A DNA stretch of 64,000 nt from TMP-24 sp046348855 (GCA_046348855.1 JAXMDK010000006.1:1-64000), one strand, 5' to 3'; positions 16,446 through 25,458 are shown, counted from the first letter of the stretch. The notes: generated by a model from the sequence alone, not told the origin. Made by a program: numbers and translations.

Positions 16446-17651
16446 TCAGATCGAGGTCGCGTCGGATTTCCTGCGCGACACGGTGAAGGCGCGGCCGATG
16501 TCGGGATGCAGTTCCATCCCAAGCCCCGGACCCGGCGGAACCGTGATCATGCCGTTCTTCACCTCTGGAAGGGCGGTCACCAGATCACGATACCAGGTGC
16601 GGTAGAAGGCCCGGACGCTTTCCTGGACCAGCGCGTTCGGGGCATTGAGCGACAGGTGGGTCGAGGCGCAGAGAACCACCGGCCCGGTGCAGTCGTGCGG
16701 CGCGACCGGCAGGTGCCAGGCCTCGGCCATCGCGGCGATCTTGCGCGCCTCGGACAGGCCGCCGCACCAGCTGATGTCCAGCATGACGACCCCGGCGGCC
16801 CCGGTTTCCAGCAGGTCGCGGAAGGCCCAGCGGGAACCGAGTGTTTCCGAGGCGGAGATCGGCGCGGGCGAGACCTCGACATAGCGGCGCAGGCTGGCAA
16901 GGCTGTCCATGCGGATCGGATCTTCGTGCCAGAAGGTGCCGTAGGGGGCGAGCGCCTTGGCGATCTGCATGGCCGGCAGAAGCTGCCACATCGAATGGAA
17001 CTCGACCATGATGTCCATGCGGTTGCCGACCGCGGCGCGGATCTTCTCGAATGGCTTCAGGGCCTCGGCAAGGTCGGGGGCCGAGATGTATTGGCCCCGG
17101 CTGCGCTCGGCAGCGGTGTCGAAGGGCCAGATCTTCATTGCGGTGATCCCGTCCTCCAGCAGCGACTGCGCCAGTTCGTCGGCGCGGTGCAGGAAGCCGT
17201 TCAGGTCGTCGTAATCCTTGCCGCCGCCGGTCATCGCGTAGTTGGCGGTGGTCTGGCCGGTCGCCTTCTTGATGTAGTCGGTCCCGGCGCAGGTGTTGTA
17301 GGTGCGGATCGACGGGCGGGTGAATCCCCCCAGAAGCTGGGCAATCGGCTGGCCCGTCGCCTTGCCGAAAATGTCCCACAGCGCGATGTCGAAGGCGGAA
17401 TTGCCGCGCACCTCGGCGCCCGAGGAGCGGAAGCCCAGATAGCCCACCAGGTCGGCCGACAGCCGGTCGATCTCCAGCGGGTCGCGGCCGATCACCCGCG
17501 GCGCGATATGTTCGTGGACATGCGCCTCGACGGTGGCGGCGCCGAAGAAGGTCTCGCCGAGGCCGGTGATGCCCTCGTCGGTGCCGACCTCGACCCACAG
17601 GAGGTTCGGCCGCTCCGCGATGCGGATCGTTTCAAGCGATGTGATCTTCAT
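16446..17651 (-). CDS. Sugar-acid dehydratase, enolase superfamily (mandelate racemase subgroup)
   Basis: A 401-residue enolase-superfamily protein. Probable active-site residues are K173 in MKIWPFD, metal ligands E217 (VEFHS), E243 (WHEDP) and E269 (SASETLG), and H319 in PHDCTGPV. The N-terminal capping domain is complete. Family members dehydrate aldonates to 2-keto-3-deoxy acids. With the XylX-like dehydratase and semialdehyde dehydrogenase downstream, a pentonate is likely. Its use is notable because the Caulobacter Weimberg pathway employs an IlvD/EDD-type dehydratase at this step, while archaeal pentose routes use enolase-type enzymes. Specific substrate not assigned. Confidence 0.82.
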   Translation of the reverse strand: MKITSLETIRIAERPNLLWVEVGTDEGITGLGETFFGAATVEAHVHEHIAPRVIGRDPLEIDRLSADLVGYLGFRSSGAEVRGNSAFDIALWDIFGKATGQPIAQLLGGFTRPSIRTYNTCAGTDYIKKATGQTTANYAMTGGGKDYDDLNGFLHRADELAQSLLEDGITAMKIWPFDTAAERSRGQYISAPDLAEALKPFEKIRAAVGNRMDIMVEFHSMWQLLPAMQIAKALAPYGTFWHEDPIRMDSLASLRRYVEVSPAPISASETLGSRWAFRDLLETGAAGVVMLDISWCGGLSEARKIAAMAEAWHLPVAPHDCTGPVVLCASTHLSLNAPNALVQESVRAFYRTWYRDLVTALPEVKNGMITVPPGPGLGMELHPDIGRAFTVSRRKSDATSI

Positions 17652-17658
17652 CTTGTCC

Positions 17659-18366
17659 TCAGGTCAGGCCGGCCGAAACGAGCGCCCGGACGCTTTCGTC
17701 GAAATGCAGGGCCATGGCGGCGACGGCCTGTTCGGGGTCGCCGGCCACCACCGCCTCGGCGATCTTTTCATGGTTGGCGATCATCGCTTCGCGCGCCTCG
17801 GGGGTGGTGCGGCTTTTCCAGCCGATCGGCCAGGTCTGCGAGGTGATGCCCTGGAAGGCGCCGACGATCAGGCCGAAGACCGGATTGCGCGAGGCCCGCG
17901 CCAGGGCCATGTGGAAGGCCAGGTCGTGGCGCATCAGGCTTTCGGGGTCGTTGATGCTGGCCCGCATGGCGCGCGCCTCGGCCAGGATTTCCTTCGCCTC
18001 CTGGTCGCTTCGCCGCAGGGTTGCGAGCGTGACGATCCGGGTCTCCATCGTGCGGCGGACGTCGTAGATCTGCTGGATGCTGATCTGGTCGGTATGCACG
18101 CCGTGTTCGATGACCAGCGACATCGCCCCGTGGTCGATCTGCGAAACGGTGGCGCGCTTGCCGGTGGCCAGTTCGATGATCCGCATCGCCGCGAGCGACC
18201 GGAACGCCTCGCGCACCACGGTCCGCGAGACCTGCAATTCCTTGGCCAGCGCCGCCTCGGAAGGCAGGCGGTCGCCGGGCATCAGATCCTGTTCGCGGAT
18301 GATGCGGGTGATCGCGCCAACCGCATTCCCGACCAGGCCACCATTCACTTCCGTTTCAACCTTCAT
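17659..18366 (-). CDS. GntR-family (FadR/FCD subgroup) transcriptional regulator
   Basis: A 235-residue regulator. Its winged-helix domain spans about residues 10-75 (DRLPSEAALAKELQVSRTVVREAFRSL) and is followed by an all-helical FCD effector domain with putative metal ligands in RHDLAFHMALARAS and a late LHFDE. It is the first gene of operon B, seven bases before the dehydratase, and is divergent from the SMP-30 lactonase. FCD regulators in sugar-acid operons are usually repressors released by an acid intermediate. A candidate operator lies in the 89-base divergent gap. Confidence 0.9.
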   Translation of the reverse strand: MKVETEVNGGLVGNAVGAITRIIREQDLMPGDRLPSEAALAKELQVSRTVVREAFRSLAAMRIIELATGKRATVSQIDHGAMSLVIEHGVHTDQISIQQIYDVRRTMETRIVTLATLRRSDQEAKEILAEARAMRASINDPESLMRHDLAFHMALARASRNPVFGLIVGAFQGITSQTWPIGWKSRTTPEAREAMIANHEKIAEAVVAGDPEQAVAAMALHFDESVRALVSAGLT

Positions 18367-18379
18367 GCAGAATCACCAT

Positions 18380-18396
18380 AAGCTGTCATACAGGTT
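18380..18396. promoter_or_regulatory. Candidate GntR/FCD operator
   Basis: A 17-bp near-palindrome of form AAnCTGTnnnACAGnTT in the divergent gap between the GntR regulator and the SMP-30 lactonase. The core CTGT-cat-ACAG is perfect. It lies 13 bases upstream of the regulator ATG and 59 bases upstream of the lactonase ATG. Spacing and symmetry suit a FadR-subfamily dimer; control of both directions is inferred. Confidence 0.55.
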
Positions 18397-18455
18397 TTGC
18401 TTGAATAGTTGATATGTCTGCCGTAGCCTTGAGTCAAGCAGTATCGGAGACACCT

Positions 18456-19358
18456 ATGACAAACGCAGAACTGGTCTTTGCCGCCACAGATATCGTGGGC
18501 GAAAGCCTTGTCTGGGATGACCGGCGCCAGCGGCTGGCCTGGGTCGACATTATCGGCCGCCGCATCCACCGGTTGGACCCGGCGAGCGGTGCGCACGAAG
18601 TCTGGCCGACGCCGGGCCTCGTGACCTCGATCGGTCTGCGCGATGACGGCGGCGCCATTGTCGGGCTGGAGCGGCAGCTGGCGCTGTGGGATTGGGGCGG
18701 GCCGTTCCGCCCGATCTGCGAGGTGGAGTCCGACCTGCCCGGCAACCGGCTGAACGAGGGCGTGGTCGGCCCGGACGGCGCCTTCTGGATTGGGACGATG
18801 CAGAACAACATCGCCGCCGACGGCAGCCCGCAAGAGATCAAGGCGCCGACCGGGCGTATCTATCGCCTGACGCCCGATGGCCGGCTGGCCCGGCTGAGCG
18901 ACGATGCCTTCTGGATCACCAACACCTTCGTCTGGCCGGCGCCCGACCGGCTGGTGACGGCCGACACGGTGGCGGATACGCTCTTCAGCTACGACGTCGG
19001 GCCAGACGGGCTGGAAAACCGCCGTGTCTTCCAGGCCGGCTTCGGCCGCGGCGTGCCCGACGGGTCTTGCCTGGATGCCGAGGGCGGGATCTGGACGGCC
19101 CGCGTCGCCGGTGGTGCCTGCCTGACCCGGACCGGGCCGGATGGCAAGGTTGTCGACCTGGCCGAACTGCCCTGCACCTGGCCGACCAGCTGCGCCTTCG
19201 GCGGCCCTGATCTGGCGACGCTCTACGTTACCTCGGCCCGCTTCACCATGAGCGCCGACCATCTGGCGGCGCATCCCGACGAAGGCGGGCTCTTCGCCAT
19301 CCGGCCGGGCGTGCGCGGGGTGAAGGCGAACCGGTTCGCGAGCGGAGGGCGGCGGTAG
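18456..19358 (+). CDS. SMP-30/gluconolactonase-family sugar lactonase
   Basis: A 300-residue six-bladed beta-propeller of the SMP-30/regucalcin family. The metal-binding positions appear as E in GESLVWD, N in ITNTFVW and D in PDGSCLDAEGG; GNRLNEGVVGPDGAFWIGTM is a typical blade. It would hydrolyse the aldonolactone made by the operon B dehydrogenase. ATG 18456 follows GGAGA; an earlier start at 18414 would overlap the promoter region. It is divergent from operon B and probably co-regulated by the GntR protein. It may also serve the L-fucose route, which has no lactonase in view. Confidence 0.86.
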   Translation: MTNAELVFAATDIVGESLVWDDRRQRLAWVDIIGRRIHRLDPASGAHEVWPTPGLVTSIGLRDDGGAIVGLERQLALWDWGGPFRPICEVESDLPGNRLNEGVVGPDGAFWIGTMQNNIAADGSPQEIKAPTGRIYRLTPDGRLARLSDDAFWITNTFVWPAPDRLVTADTVADTLFSYDVGPDGLENRRVFQAGFGRGVPDGSCLDAEGGIWTARVAGGACLTRTGPDGKVVDLAELPCTWPTSCAFGGPDLATLYVTSARFTMSADHLAAHPDEGGLFAIRPGVRGVKANRFASGGRR

Positions 19359-19496
19359 TCGGGGCGGCGGCGCCGGCGGCGTGGCGCGCGGAATCGGCTG
19401 TCGCCCGGTCTGGCGGGCAAGGCGACGGCATGACCGGGCGGCGCTCGCCAGCAGCAGCTTGCGCCGCGCCTTGGGCCGTCATTTTGCTGGATAAAC

Positions 19497-19572
19497 TGGT
19501 GAGCCCGACAGGATTCGAACCTGTGACCCACTGATTAAAAGTCAGTTGCTCTACCAACTGAGCTACGGGCCC
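19497..19572 (-). tRNA. tRNA-Lys (UUU anticodon)
   Basis: Cloverleaf on the minus strand with acceptor stem GGGCCCG paired to CGGGCTC, D-loop AGCTCAGTTGGTAGAGC, anticodon loop CTTTTAA giving UUU, T-arm GGTTCGAATCC, and an encoded CCA end (19497-19499). The stretch 19359-19496 between the lactonase and this tRNA holds no gene I can support. Confidence 0.97.
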
Positions 19573-19667
19573 ACGCAGGCCGCTCTTTAGGAACGGTTCC
19601 GGGGGCGGTCAAGAGCAAAAGCGGGCGGGACTGGCAAAAACCCGGGCCGCGTCGTATATCGCGGGGC

Positions 19668-20507
19668 ATGAAGGACACAGACGCAGATGGCGGCCTCGCA
19701 TTCCTCAAGATGCACGGGGCGGGCAACGACTTCGTGATCATCGATTCACGGGGGCGGGCGCCGGTTGCCACCGCCGCCTTGGCGCGGGCGCTGGGCGACC
19801 GTCACCGGGGCGTGGGCTTCGACCAGCTGGCCGAGATCCGCGACGATGTGGTGGCGGATTTCGCGCTCGATTTCTGGAATCGCGACGGCAGTCGGGCCGA
19901 GACCTGCGGCAATGCCAGCCGCTGCGTGGCCAGCCTGGTGATGGCGGGCGCGGGCAGCGAAAAGACGGTGTTTCGCACGGCGCGTGGGCTTCTGCATGCC
20001 GAACGGCGGGCGGACGGGCTGGTTGCCGTCAACATGGGCCAGCCGCAGCTCGACTGGGACCAGATCCCGCTGGCGCGGGCGGTCGATCCCCTGCACCTGC
20101 CGCTGCCCGGCCTGCCGGTGGCGGTGGGGATGGGCAATCCGCATTGCGTCTTCTTCGTGCCGGACGCCGGCGCCACCGACCCGGCCAAGGACGGGCCGCG
20201 CTTTGAAAAGGACCCGCTTTACCCGCAGGCGACCAACGTCGAGTTCGCCAGTGTGACCGGGCCCGACCATATCCGCATGCGGGTCTGGGAACGCGGCACC
20301 GGCATCACGCTGGCCTGCGGGTCGGGGGCCTGCGCCACGGCGGTCGCCGCGCACCGGCGCGGGATGACCGGGCGGCAGGTGACGCTCGATCTCGATGGCG
20401 GGACCCTGCATATCGACTGGCGCGAGGACGGGGTCTGGATGGCCGGGCCGGTCAGCGAGGTCTTCGCCGGGCATCTGTCGACGGCGTTCCTGAAAGAGCA
20501 TGCATGA
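19668..20507 (+). CDS. dapF: Diaminopimelate epimerase
   Basis: A 279-residue DapF. It converts LL- to meso-diaminopimelate for lysine and peptidoglycan. The two catalytic cysteines are visible in ETCGNASRC and ACGSGACAT, and KMHGAGNDFVIID marks the N-terminus. It is followed by mtaB with a four-base ATGA overlap. The order dapF-mtaB is common in Rhodobacterales. Confidence 0.96.
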   Translation: MKDTDADGGLAFLKMHGAGNDFVIIDSRGRAPVATAALARALGDRHRGVGFDQLAEIRDDVVADFALDFWNRDGSRAETCGNASRCVASLVMAGAGSEKTVFRTARGLLHAERRADGLVAVNMGQPQLDWDQIPLARAVDPLHLPLPGLPVAVGMGNPHCVFFVPDAGATDPAKDGPRFEKDPLYPQATNVEFASVTGPDHIRMRVWERGTGITLACGSGACATAVAAHRRGMTGRQVTLDLDGGTLHIDWREDGVWMAGPVSEVFAGHLSTAFLKEHA

Positions 20508-21760
20508 GCGCGCCGCCGGTCTTTGCGACGCTCGGGTGCCGGCTGAACGCCTATGAAACCGAGGCGATGAAGGAACTGGCCGAGGGCGCGGGCCTGAACG
20601 GCGCGGTCGTGGTCAACACCTGCGCGGTGACGGCCGAAGCGGTTCGAAAGGCCAAGCAGGAAATCCGTCGCCTGTCGCGCGAACATCCGGGCGCGCCGGT
20701 GATCGTCACCGGCTGCGCGGCGCAGACCGAACCGGAAACCTTTGCCGCCATGCCCGAGGTGGCGCGGGTGATCGGCAACCACGAAAAGATGCAGGCCGCG
20801 ACGTGGGAAGGGCTCGCCGCCCCCGATCTGATCGGCCAGACCGAAAAGATCGCCGTCGACGACATCATGTCGGTCAAGGAAACCGCCGGGCACCTGATCG
20901 ACGGGTTCGGGCGGCACCGGGCTTATGTGCAGGTCCAGAACGGCTGCGACCACCGCTGCACCTTCTGCATCATTCCCTACGGGCGCGGCAATTCCCGCTC
21001 GGTTCCGGCGGGGGTGGTGGTCGAGCAGATCCGGCGGCTGGTGGACAAGGGTTTCCTCGAGGTGGTGCTGACCGGCGTCGACCTGACCTCGTGGGGGGCG
21101 GACCTGCCGGGGGCGCCGCGCCTGGGCGATCTGGTGATGCGCATCCTGCGGCTGGTGCCCGACCTGTCGCGCCTGCGGATTTCGTCGATCGATTCGATCG
21201 AGGCCGACGAAAACCTGATGCTGGCCATCGCCAGCGAGCCGCGCCTGATGCCGCACCTGCACCTGTCGCTTCAGGCCGGCGACGACCTGATCCTGAAGCG
21301 GATGAAGCGCCGCCACCTGCGCGACGACGCCATCCGCTTTTGCGAAGAGGCGCGCCGGCTGCGCCCCGATCTGGTCTATGGCGCCGACATCATCGCCGGC
21401 TTCCCGACCGAGACCGAAGCGATGTTCGAAAACTCGCTGAAGCTGGTCGAGGAGTGCGGGCTGACCTTCCTGCATGTCTTTCCCTACAGCGCCCGCAAGG
21501 GAACGCCCGCCGCACGGATGCCGCGAGTCGCGGGGCCGACGATCAAGGAACGCGCGGCGCGGCTGCGCGCCGCCGGGGAGGCGGCTTTGGCTCGCCATCT
21601 TTCGGCCCAGATCGGCAAGACCCACCGCATCCTGACCGAAGGCCCGCGAATGGGGCGCACCGAGCAATTCACCGAAGTTGCCTTCGCCGCCGACCAGCCC
21701 GAGGGCCGGATCGTAGAAGCGAAGATTGTCGGTCTGGCTGCTGACCGGCTCTGCGCCTGA
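20504..21760 (+). CDS. mtaB: tRNA (t6A37) methylthiotransferase MtaB
   Basis: A 418-residue radical-SAM methylthiotransferase that makes ms2t6A37 in tRNAs reading ANN codons. Its N-terminal UPF0004 domain contains cysteines in TLGCRLNAYE, VNTCAV and TGCAAQ. The radical-SAM CxxxCxxC is in CDHRCTFC with PYGRGNSRS after it. A C-terminal TRAM-like segment is short. It is translationally coupled to dapF. Confidence 0.93.
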   Translation: MSAPPVFATLGCRLNAYETEAMKELAEGAGLNGAVVVNTCAVTAEAVRKAKQEIRRLSREHPGAPVIVTGCAAQTEPETFAAMPEVARVIGNHEKMQAATWEGLAAPDLIGQTEKIAVDDIMSVKETAGHLIDGFGRHRAYVQVQNGCDHRCTFCIIPYGRGNSRSVPAGVVVEQIRRLVDKGFLEVVLTGVDLTSWGADLPGAPRLGDLVMRILRLVPDLSRLRISSIDSIEADENLMLAIASEPRLMPHLHLSLQAGDDLILKRMKRRHLRDDAIRFCEEARRLRPDLVYGADIIAGFPTETEAMFENSLKLVEECGLTFLHVFPYSARKGTPAARMPRVAGPTIKERAARLRAAGEAALARHLSAQIGKTHRILTEGPRMGRTEQFTEVAFAADQPEGRIVEAKIVGLAADRLCA

Positions 21761-21790
21761 TTTCACACTGGCCGAAGTATCCTCGGAGGT
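21761..21790 (-). repeat. Dispersed intergenic repeat, copy 1 (diverged)
   Basis: On the minus strand this reads CCTCCGAGGATACTTCGGCC then AGTGTGAAA, matching the GCCTCCGG..GGATATTTGG.CCAAgaTGAAA unit found at 41947, 45946 and 49423-49475. It lies just after the mtaB stop. The remaining 124 bases before the GST gene show nothing else I can name. Confidence 0.5.
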
Positions 21791-21914
21791 GCAGGGGTAG
21801 ACAGCCCCCGCCCTGGACGGACCGCCAGCCTTCCGACAGCCGTCTGACAGGGGGCTGACATTTGTCGCGGCAGGCGACAGATTGGCGCGGAACCGGACAA
21901 GGAAGGACACGCTC

Positions 21915-22523
21915 ATGCGCCTGTTTCATTCGCCCACCACGCCGTTCGGCCGCAAGGTCGTGGTCTTGCTCAAGGAAACCGGGCAGGAGGCCGATGTGAC
22001 CGTCGTCCCCGTCGCCGGGACGCCGTTGCAGCCGGGGTCGCTGCCGGTTGGGCACAATCCCCTGGGCAAGATCCCGGCGCTGGAACTGGACGACGGCACC
22101 GTTCTTTACGACAGCCGGGTGATCTGCCGCTATCTCGACGCGCGGGCTGGCGGGCGGCTTTACCCGCCCGAGCCGCGGCTGTGGCGGACGCTGACGCTGG
22201 AAGCGACGGCCGACGGGATGCTGGATGCGGCGATCCTGATGGCCTACGAGATCAGGATCCGGCCCGAGGAACGGCGCTTCCCCGACTGGATCGAGGCGCA
22301 ATGGTCCAAGGTGGCGCGCGCGCTCGACGCGGTCGAACGGGACTGGACCGACCATCTGGCGGGGCCGGTGGACATGGGGCAGGTGGCGCTGGGCTGCGCG
22401 CTCGGCTATCTCGATTTTCGCCATGCGGCGCGCGACTGGCGGCAGGGGCGTCCGCGCCTGGCGGCCTGGGACAAGGTCTTTGCCGCCCGCCCCAGCATGG
22501 TGGCCACGGCGCCGGAGGGCTGA
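21915..22523 (+). CDS. Glutathione S-transferase family protein
   Basis: A 202-residue GST. The N-terminal thioredoxin-like domain (MRLFHSPTTPFGRKVVVLL) carries the conserved proline segment GKIPALEL and the glutathione-contact YDSRVICRYLDAR. The helical C-terminal domain follows. ATG 21915 is chosen because similarity begins there. The substrate is unknown. It stands alone between mtaB and petABC. Confidence 0.88.
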   Translation: MRLFHSPTTPFGRKVVVLLKETGQEADVTVVPVAGTPLQPGSLPVGHNPLGKIPALELDDGTVLYDSRVICRYLDARAGGRLYPPEPRLWRTLTLEATADGMLDAAILMAYEIRIRPEERRFPDWIEAQWSKVARALDAVERDWTDHLAGPVDMGQVALGCALGYLDFRHAARDWRQGRPRLAAWDKVFAARPSMVATAPEG

Positions 22524-22700
22524 GCGTGCCGGACAGGCGGGCCGGGATCGCTGCGCCCGGCAGGTCACAGTGGCCTGCATCGGCCCGATTGTCCGCTGGA
22601 CGGCCCGGAAAATGGCCGTTAATAACCGCCCGGAAGGCTTCGGGAAACCGCGGCCGAACGTCGTAGGTCGTGCAAGCGGCCAAGGAAGGGAGAATTACCC

Positions 22701-23264
22701 GTGTCTCACGCAGAAGACCCCGCAGGCACCCGGAGGGATTTCCTCTATTACGCAACCGCCGGGACCGGCGCGGTCATGACGGGCGCGGCTGTCTGGTCGC
22801 TGGCCGACCAGATGAACCCCTCGGCCGACGTCAAGGCGCTGAGCTCGATCATGGTCGATATCAGTTCGGTCCAGGAAGGCACGCAGCTGACGGTCAAGTG
22901 GCTGGGCAAGCCGGTGTTCATCCGCCACCGGACCGCCAAGGAGATCGAGGAAGGCCGCGCCGTCAAGCTGGCCGATCTCGTCGATGCCAAGGCCGAGAAC
23001 GACAATCTGCCTGCCGATTCGGATGCGAGCGACCAGAACCGGACGCTCGACAAGGACGGCAAGTGGCTGGTGATGATGGGTGTCTGCACCCACCTGGGCT
23101 GTGTGCCGCTGGGCAACAATTCCGGTGACTTCGACGGCTGGTTCTGCCCCTGCCACGGGTCGCACTACGACACGGCGGGCCGCATCCGCAAAGGACCGGC
23201 GCCGCGCAACCTGCTGGTTCCGGTTGCCAAATTCGACAACGACACCACGATCAAGCTGGGCTGA
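22701..23264 (+). CDS. petA: Ubiquinol-cytochrome c reductase Rieske iron-sulfur subunit
   Basis: A 187-residue Rieske protein of the bc1 complex. It begins with GTG at 22701 behind AAGGGAG. A Tat-type N-terminal segment (RRDFLYYAT) leads into a membrane anchor at about residues 16-36. The 2Fe-2S ligands are in CTHLGC and CPCHGSHYD. It takes electrons from quinol to cytochrome c1. petB follows after 12 bases. Confidence 0.97.
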   Translation: MSHAEDPAGTRRDFLYYATAGTGAVMTGAAVWSLADQMNPSADVKALSSIMVDISSVQEGTQLTVKWLGKPVFIRHRTAKEIEEGRAVKLADLVDAKAENDNLPADSDASDQNRTLDKDGKWLVMMGVCTHLGCVPLGNNSGDFDGWFCPCHGSHYDTAGRIRKGPAPRNLLVPVAKFDNDTTIKLG

Positions 23265-23276
23265 GGGGACGGAACG

Positions 23277-24599
23277 ATGGCTGGTATTCCGCACGATCAC
23301 TACGAACCCAAGTCGCCGTTCGAGCAGTGGCTGCACAAGCGCCTGCCGATCGTCAGCCTTGCCTATGACACGCTGATGATCCCGACGCCGAAGAACCTGA
23401 ACTGGTGGTGGATCTGGGGCATCGTGCTTGCCTTCTGCCTGGTGCTGCAGATCCTCACCGGGGTGGTGCTGGCCATGCACTACACGCCGCAGGTCAACAT
23501 GGCCTTCGCCAGCGTCGAACACATCATGCGCGACGTGAACGGCGGCCACATGCTGCGCTATGTGCATGCCAACGGCGCGTCGCTGTTCTTCTTCGCCGTC
23601 TACATCCACATCTTCCGCGGCCTGTTCTACGGCAGCTACAAGGCGCCGCGCGAAGTGACCTGGATCATCGGCATGCTGATCTATCTGGCGATGATGGCCA
23701 CCGCCTTCATGGGCTACGTGCTTCCCTGGGGGCAGATGTCCTTCTGGGGCGCCACGGTCATCACCGGCCTGTTCGGCGCCATCCCCGGCATCGGGCCGTC
23801 GATCCAGACCTGGCTTCTGGGCGGGCCGGCAGTCGACAATGCCACGCTGAACCGCTTCTTCTCGCTGCACTACCTCTTGCCCTTCGTCATCGCGGCGCTG
23901 GTGGCGGTGCATATCTGGGCCTTCCACACGACCGGCAACAACAACCCCACCGGGGTCGACGTGCGCCGCAACTCGAAGGCCGAGGCCGACAAGGACACGC
24001 TTCCCTTCTGGCCCTACTTCGTCATCAAGGACCTGTTCGCGCTGGCGGTCATCCTGACCATCTTCTTCGCGGTCGTGGGCTTCATGCCCAACTACCTGGG
24101 CCACCCGGACAACTATACCGAGGCGAACCCGCTGGCGACGCCGGCGCACATCGTGCCGGAATGGTACTTCCTGCCCTTCTACGCGATCCTGCGGGCCTTC
24201 ACCTCGGACGTGAAGATCGTCGAGTTGGTGCACTTCCTGACCTTCGGCATCGTCGACGCCAAGTTCTTCGGGGTGCTGGCGATGTTCGGGGCGATCGCCG
24301 TGCTGGCGCTGGTTCCGTGGCTTGACACCTCCAGCGTCCGCTCGGGCCAGTACCGGCCGATGTTCAAATGGTGGTTCCGCCTGCTGATCGTCGACTTCGT
24401 GGTGCTGATGTGGGTGGGCGGCCAGACGCCGACGGTGCTGACCGGATGGATCTCGCTGATCGCCGCGACCTACTGGTTCGCCTATTTCCTCGTTGTCCTG
24501 CCGCTTCTGGGGGTGATCGAGAAACCGACGGCCCCGCCGGTGACCATCGAGGATGACTTCAACGCGCACTACGGCGCCAACTCGCATCCGGCCGAGTGA
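23277..24599 (+). CDS. petB: Cytochrome b subunit of the bc1 complex
   Basis: A 440-residue polytopic cytochrome b with about eight membrane helices. It carries the two b-haem histidine pairs (for example in VYIHIFRG and VHIWAFH) and the quinol-oxidation-site signature PEWYFLPFYAILR. It sits between petA and petC in one operon. The length suits an alphaproteobacterial b subunit that is not split. Confidence 0.97.
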   Translation: MAGIPHDHYEPKSPFEQWLHKRLPIVSLAYDTLMIPTPKNLNWWWIWGIVLAFCLVLQILTGVVLAMHYTPQVNMAFASVEHIMRDVNGGHMLRYVHANGASLFFFAVYIHIFRGLFYGSYKAPREVTWIIGMLIYLAMMATAFMGYVLPWGQMSFWGATVITGLFGAIPGIGPSIQTWLLGGPAVDNATLNRFFSLHYLLPFVIAALVAVHIWAFHTTGNNNPTGVDVRRNSKAEADKDTLPFWPYFVIKDLFALAVILTIFFAVVGFMPNYLGHPDNYTEANPLATPAHIVPEWYFLPFYAILRAFTSDVKIVELVHFLTFGIVDAKFFGVLAMFGAIAVLALVPWLDTSSVRSGQYRPMFKWWFRLLIVDFVVLMWVGGQTPTVLTGWISLIAATYWFAYFLVVLPLLGVIEKPTAPPVTIEDDFNAHYGANSHPAE

Positions 24600-24617
24600 C
24601 GGAAAGGACCGATTGAG

Positions 24618-25409
24618 ATGATGAAGAGAATCGCAATCACCGCCGTTTCCGCACTGACGCTCCTGTCAGGCGCCGCGGTGGCCAACGAAGCGTTCGAGCC
24701 GGTGACGAAGGACGTGGCCTTTTCCTTCGAAGGCCCGTTTGGCACCTTCGACGAACACCAGCTTCAGCGCGGGCTGCAGGTCTATACCGAGGTCTGCGCC
24801 GCCTGCCACGGGCTGAAGTATGTGCCCTTGCGGGCGCTGGCCGACGAGGGCGGGCCGCGCCTGCCCGAAGACCAGGTGCGCGCCTATGCCAAGAACTTCA
24901 CGGTGACCGACAAGGAAACCGGCGAGGATCGCCCGGCGATCCCGGCCGACAACTTCCCGGCCAACACCGGCGCCGGCGCCCCCGACCTCAGCCTGATGGC
25001 CAAGGCGCGGGCCGGCTATCACGGGCCCTATGGGCTGGGGATCAGCCAGCTGTTCAACGGCATCGGCGGGCCGGAGCACATCGTGTCGATCCTGACCGGC
25101 TTCTCGGGCCAGACCAAGGACGAGGCGGGCGCGACTTTCTACGAAAACAACGCCTTCTCGACCGGCTGGATCAAGATGCCGCCGCCCCTGACCGACGGCC
25201 AGGTGACCTTTGCCGACGGCTCGCCCAACGACGTGCAGCACATGTCCGAAGACGTGGCGACCTTCCTGATGTGGGCGGCCGAGCCGCACATGATGGCGCG
25301 CAAGAAGTGGGGCTTCCTCATCACCGGGATGATGGCGCTGATGTCGGTGCTGCTCTACCTGACCAACAAGCGGATCTGGGCGCCCCACAAGGGCAAGCTG
25401 AAGGCCTGA
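24618..25409 (+). CDS. petC: Cytochrome c1 subunit of the bc1 complex
   Basis: A 263-residue cytochrome c1. The signal peptide is about residues 1-22, haem attachment is CAACH near residue 55, and one C-terminal membrane anchor (about 235-253) is followed by a basic tail. It delivers electrons from the Rieske centre to soluble or membrane cytochrome c. It is the last gene of petABC and is followed by a bidirectional terminator. Confidence 0.97.
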   Translation: MMKRIAITAVSALTLLSGAAVANEAFEPVTKDVAFSFEGPFGTFDEHQLQRGLQVYTEVCAACHGLKYVPLRALADEGGPRLPEDQVRAYAKNFTVTDKETGEDRPAIPADNFPANTGAGAPDLSLMAKARAGYHGPYGLGISQLFNGIGGPEHIVSILTGFSGQTKDEAGATFYENNAFSTGWIKMPPPLTDGQVTFADGSPNDVQHMSEDVATFLMWAAEPHMMARKKWGFLITGMMALMSVLLYLTNKRIWAPHKGKLKA

Positions 25410-25433
25410 TCCCGGCAAACCGGACCTGAACGG

Positions 25434-25458
25434 AAACGCGCCCCGCGGGGCGCGTTTT
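25434..25458. terminator. Bidirectional intrinsic terminator between petC and thiQ
   Basis: Perfect 9-bp GC palindrome CGCGCCCCG/CGGGGCGCG flanked by AAA on the left and TTTT on the right, lying in the 48-base gap between the convergent petC and thiQ genes. The A/T flanks give a U-tract in either direction. Confidence 0.88.

Noticed and set aside
13253..16486. Plus-strand open frame of over 1000 codons across operon B.
   Set aside because: It is antisense to an SDR and a full ABC transporter with all motifs intact. Its composition (His, Arg, Gln, Asp runs) is that of a shadow frame.
22695..24587. 630-codon minus-strand frame over petA-petB.
   Set aside because: It runs opposite to unquestionable bc1 subunits and has no domain resemblance.
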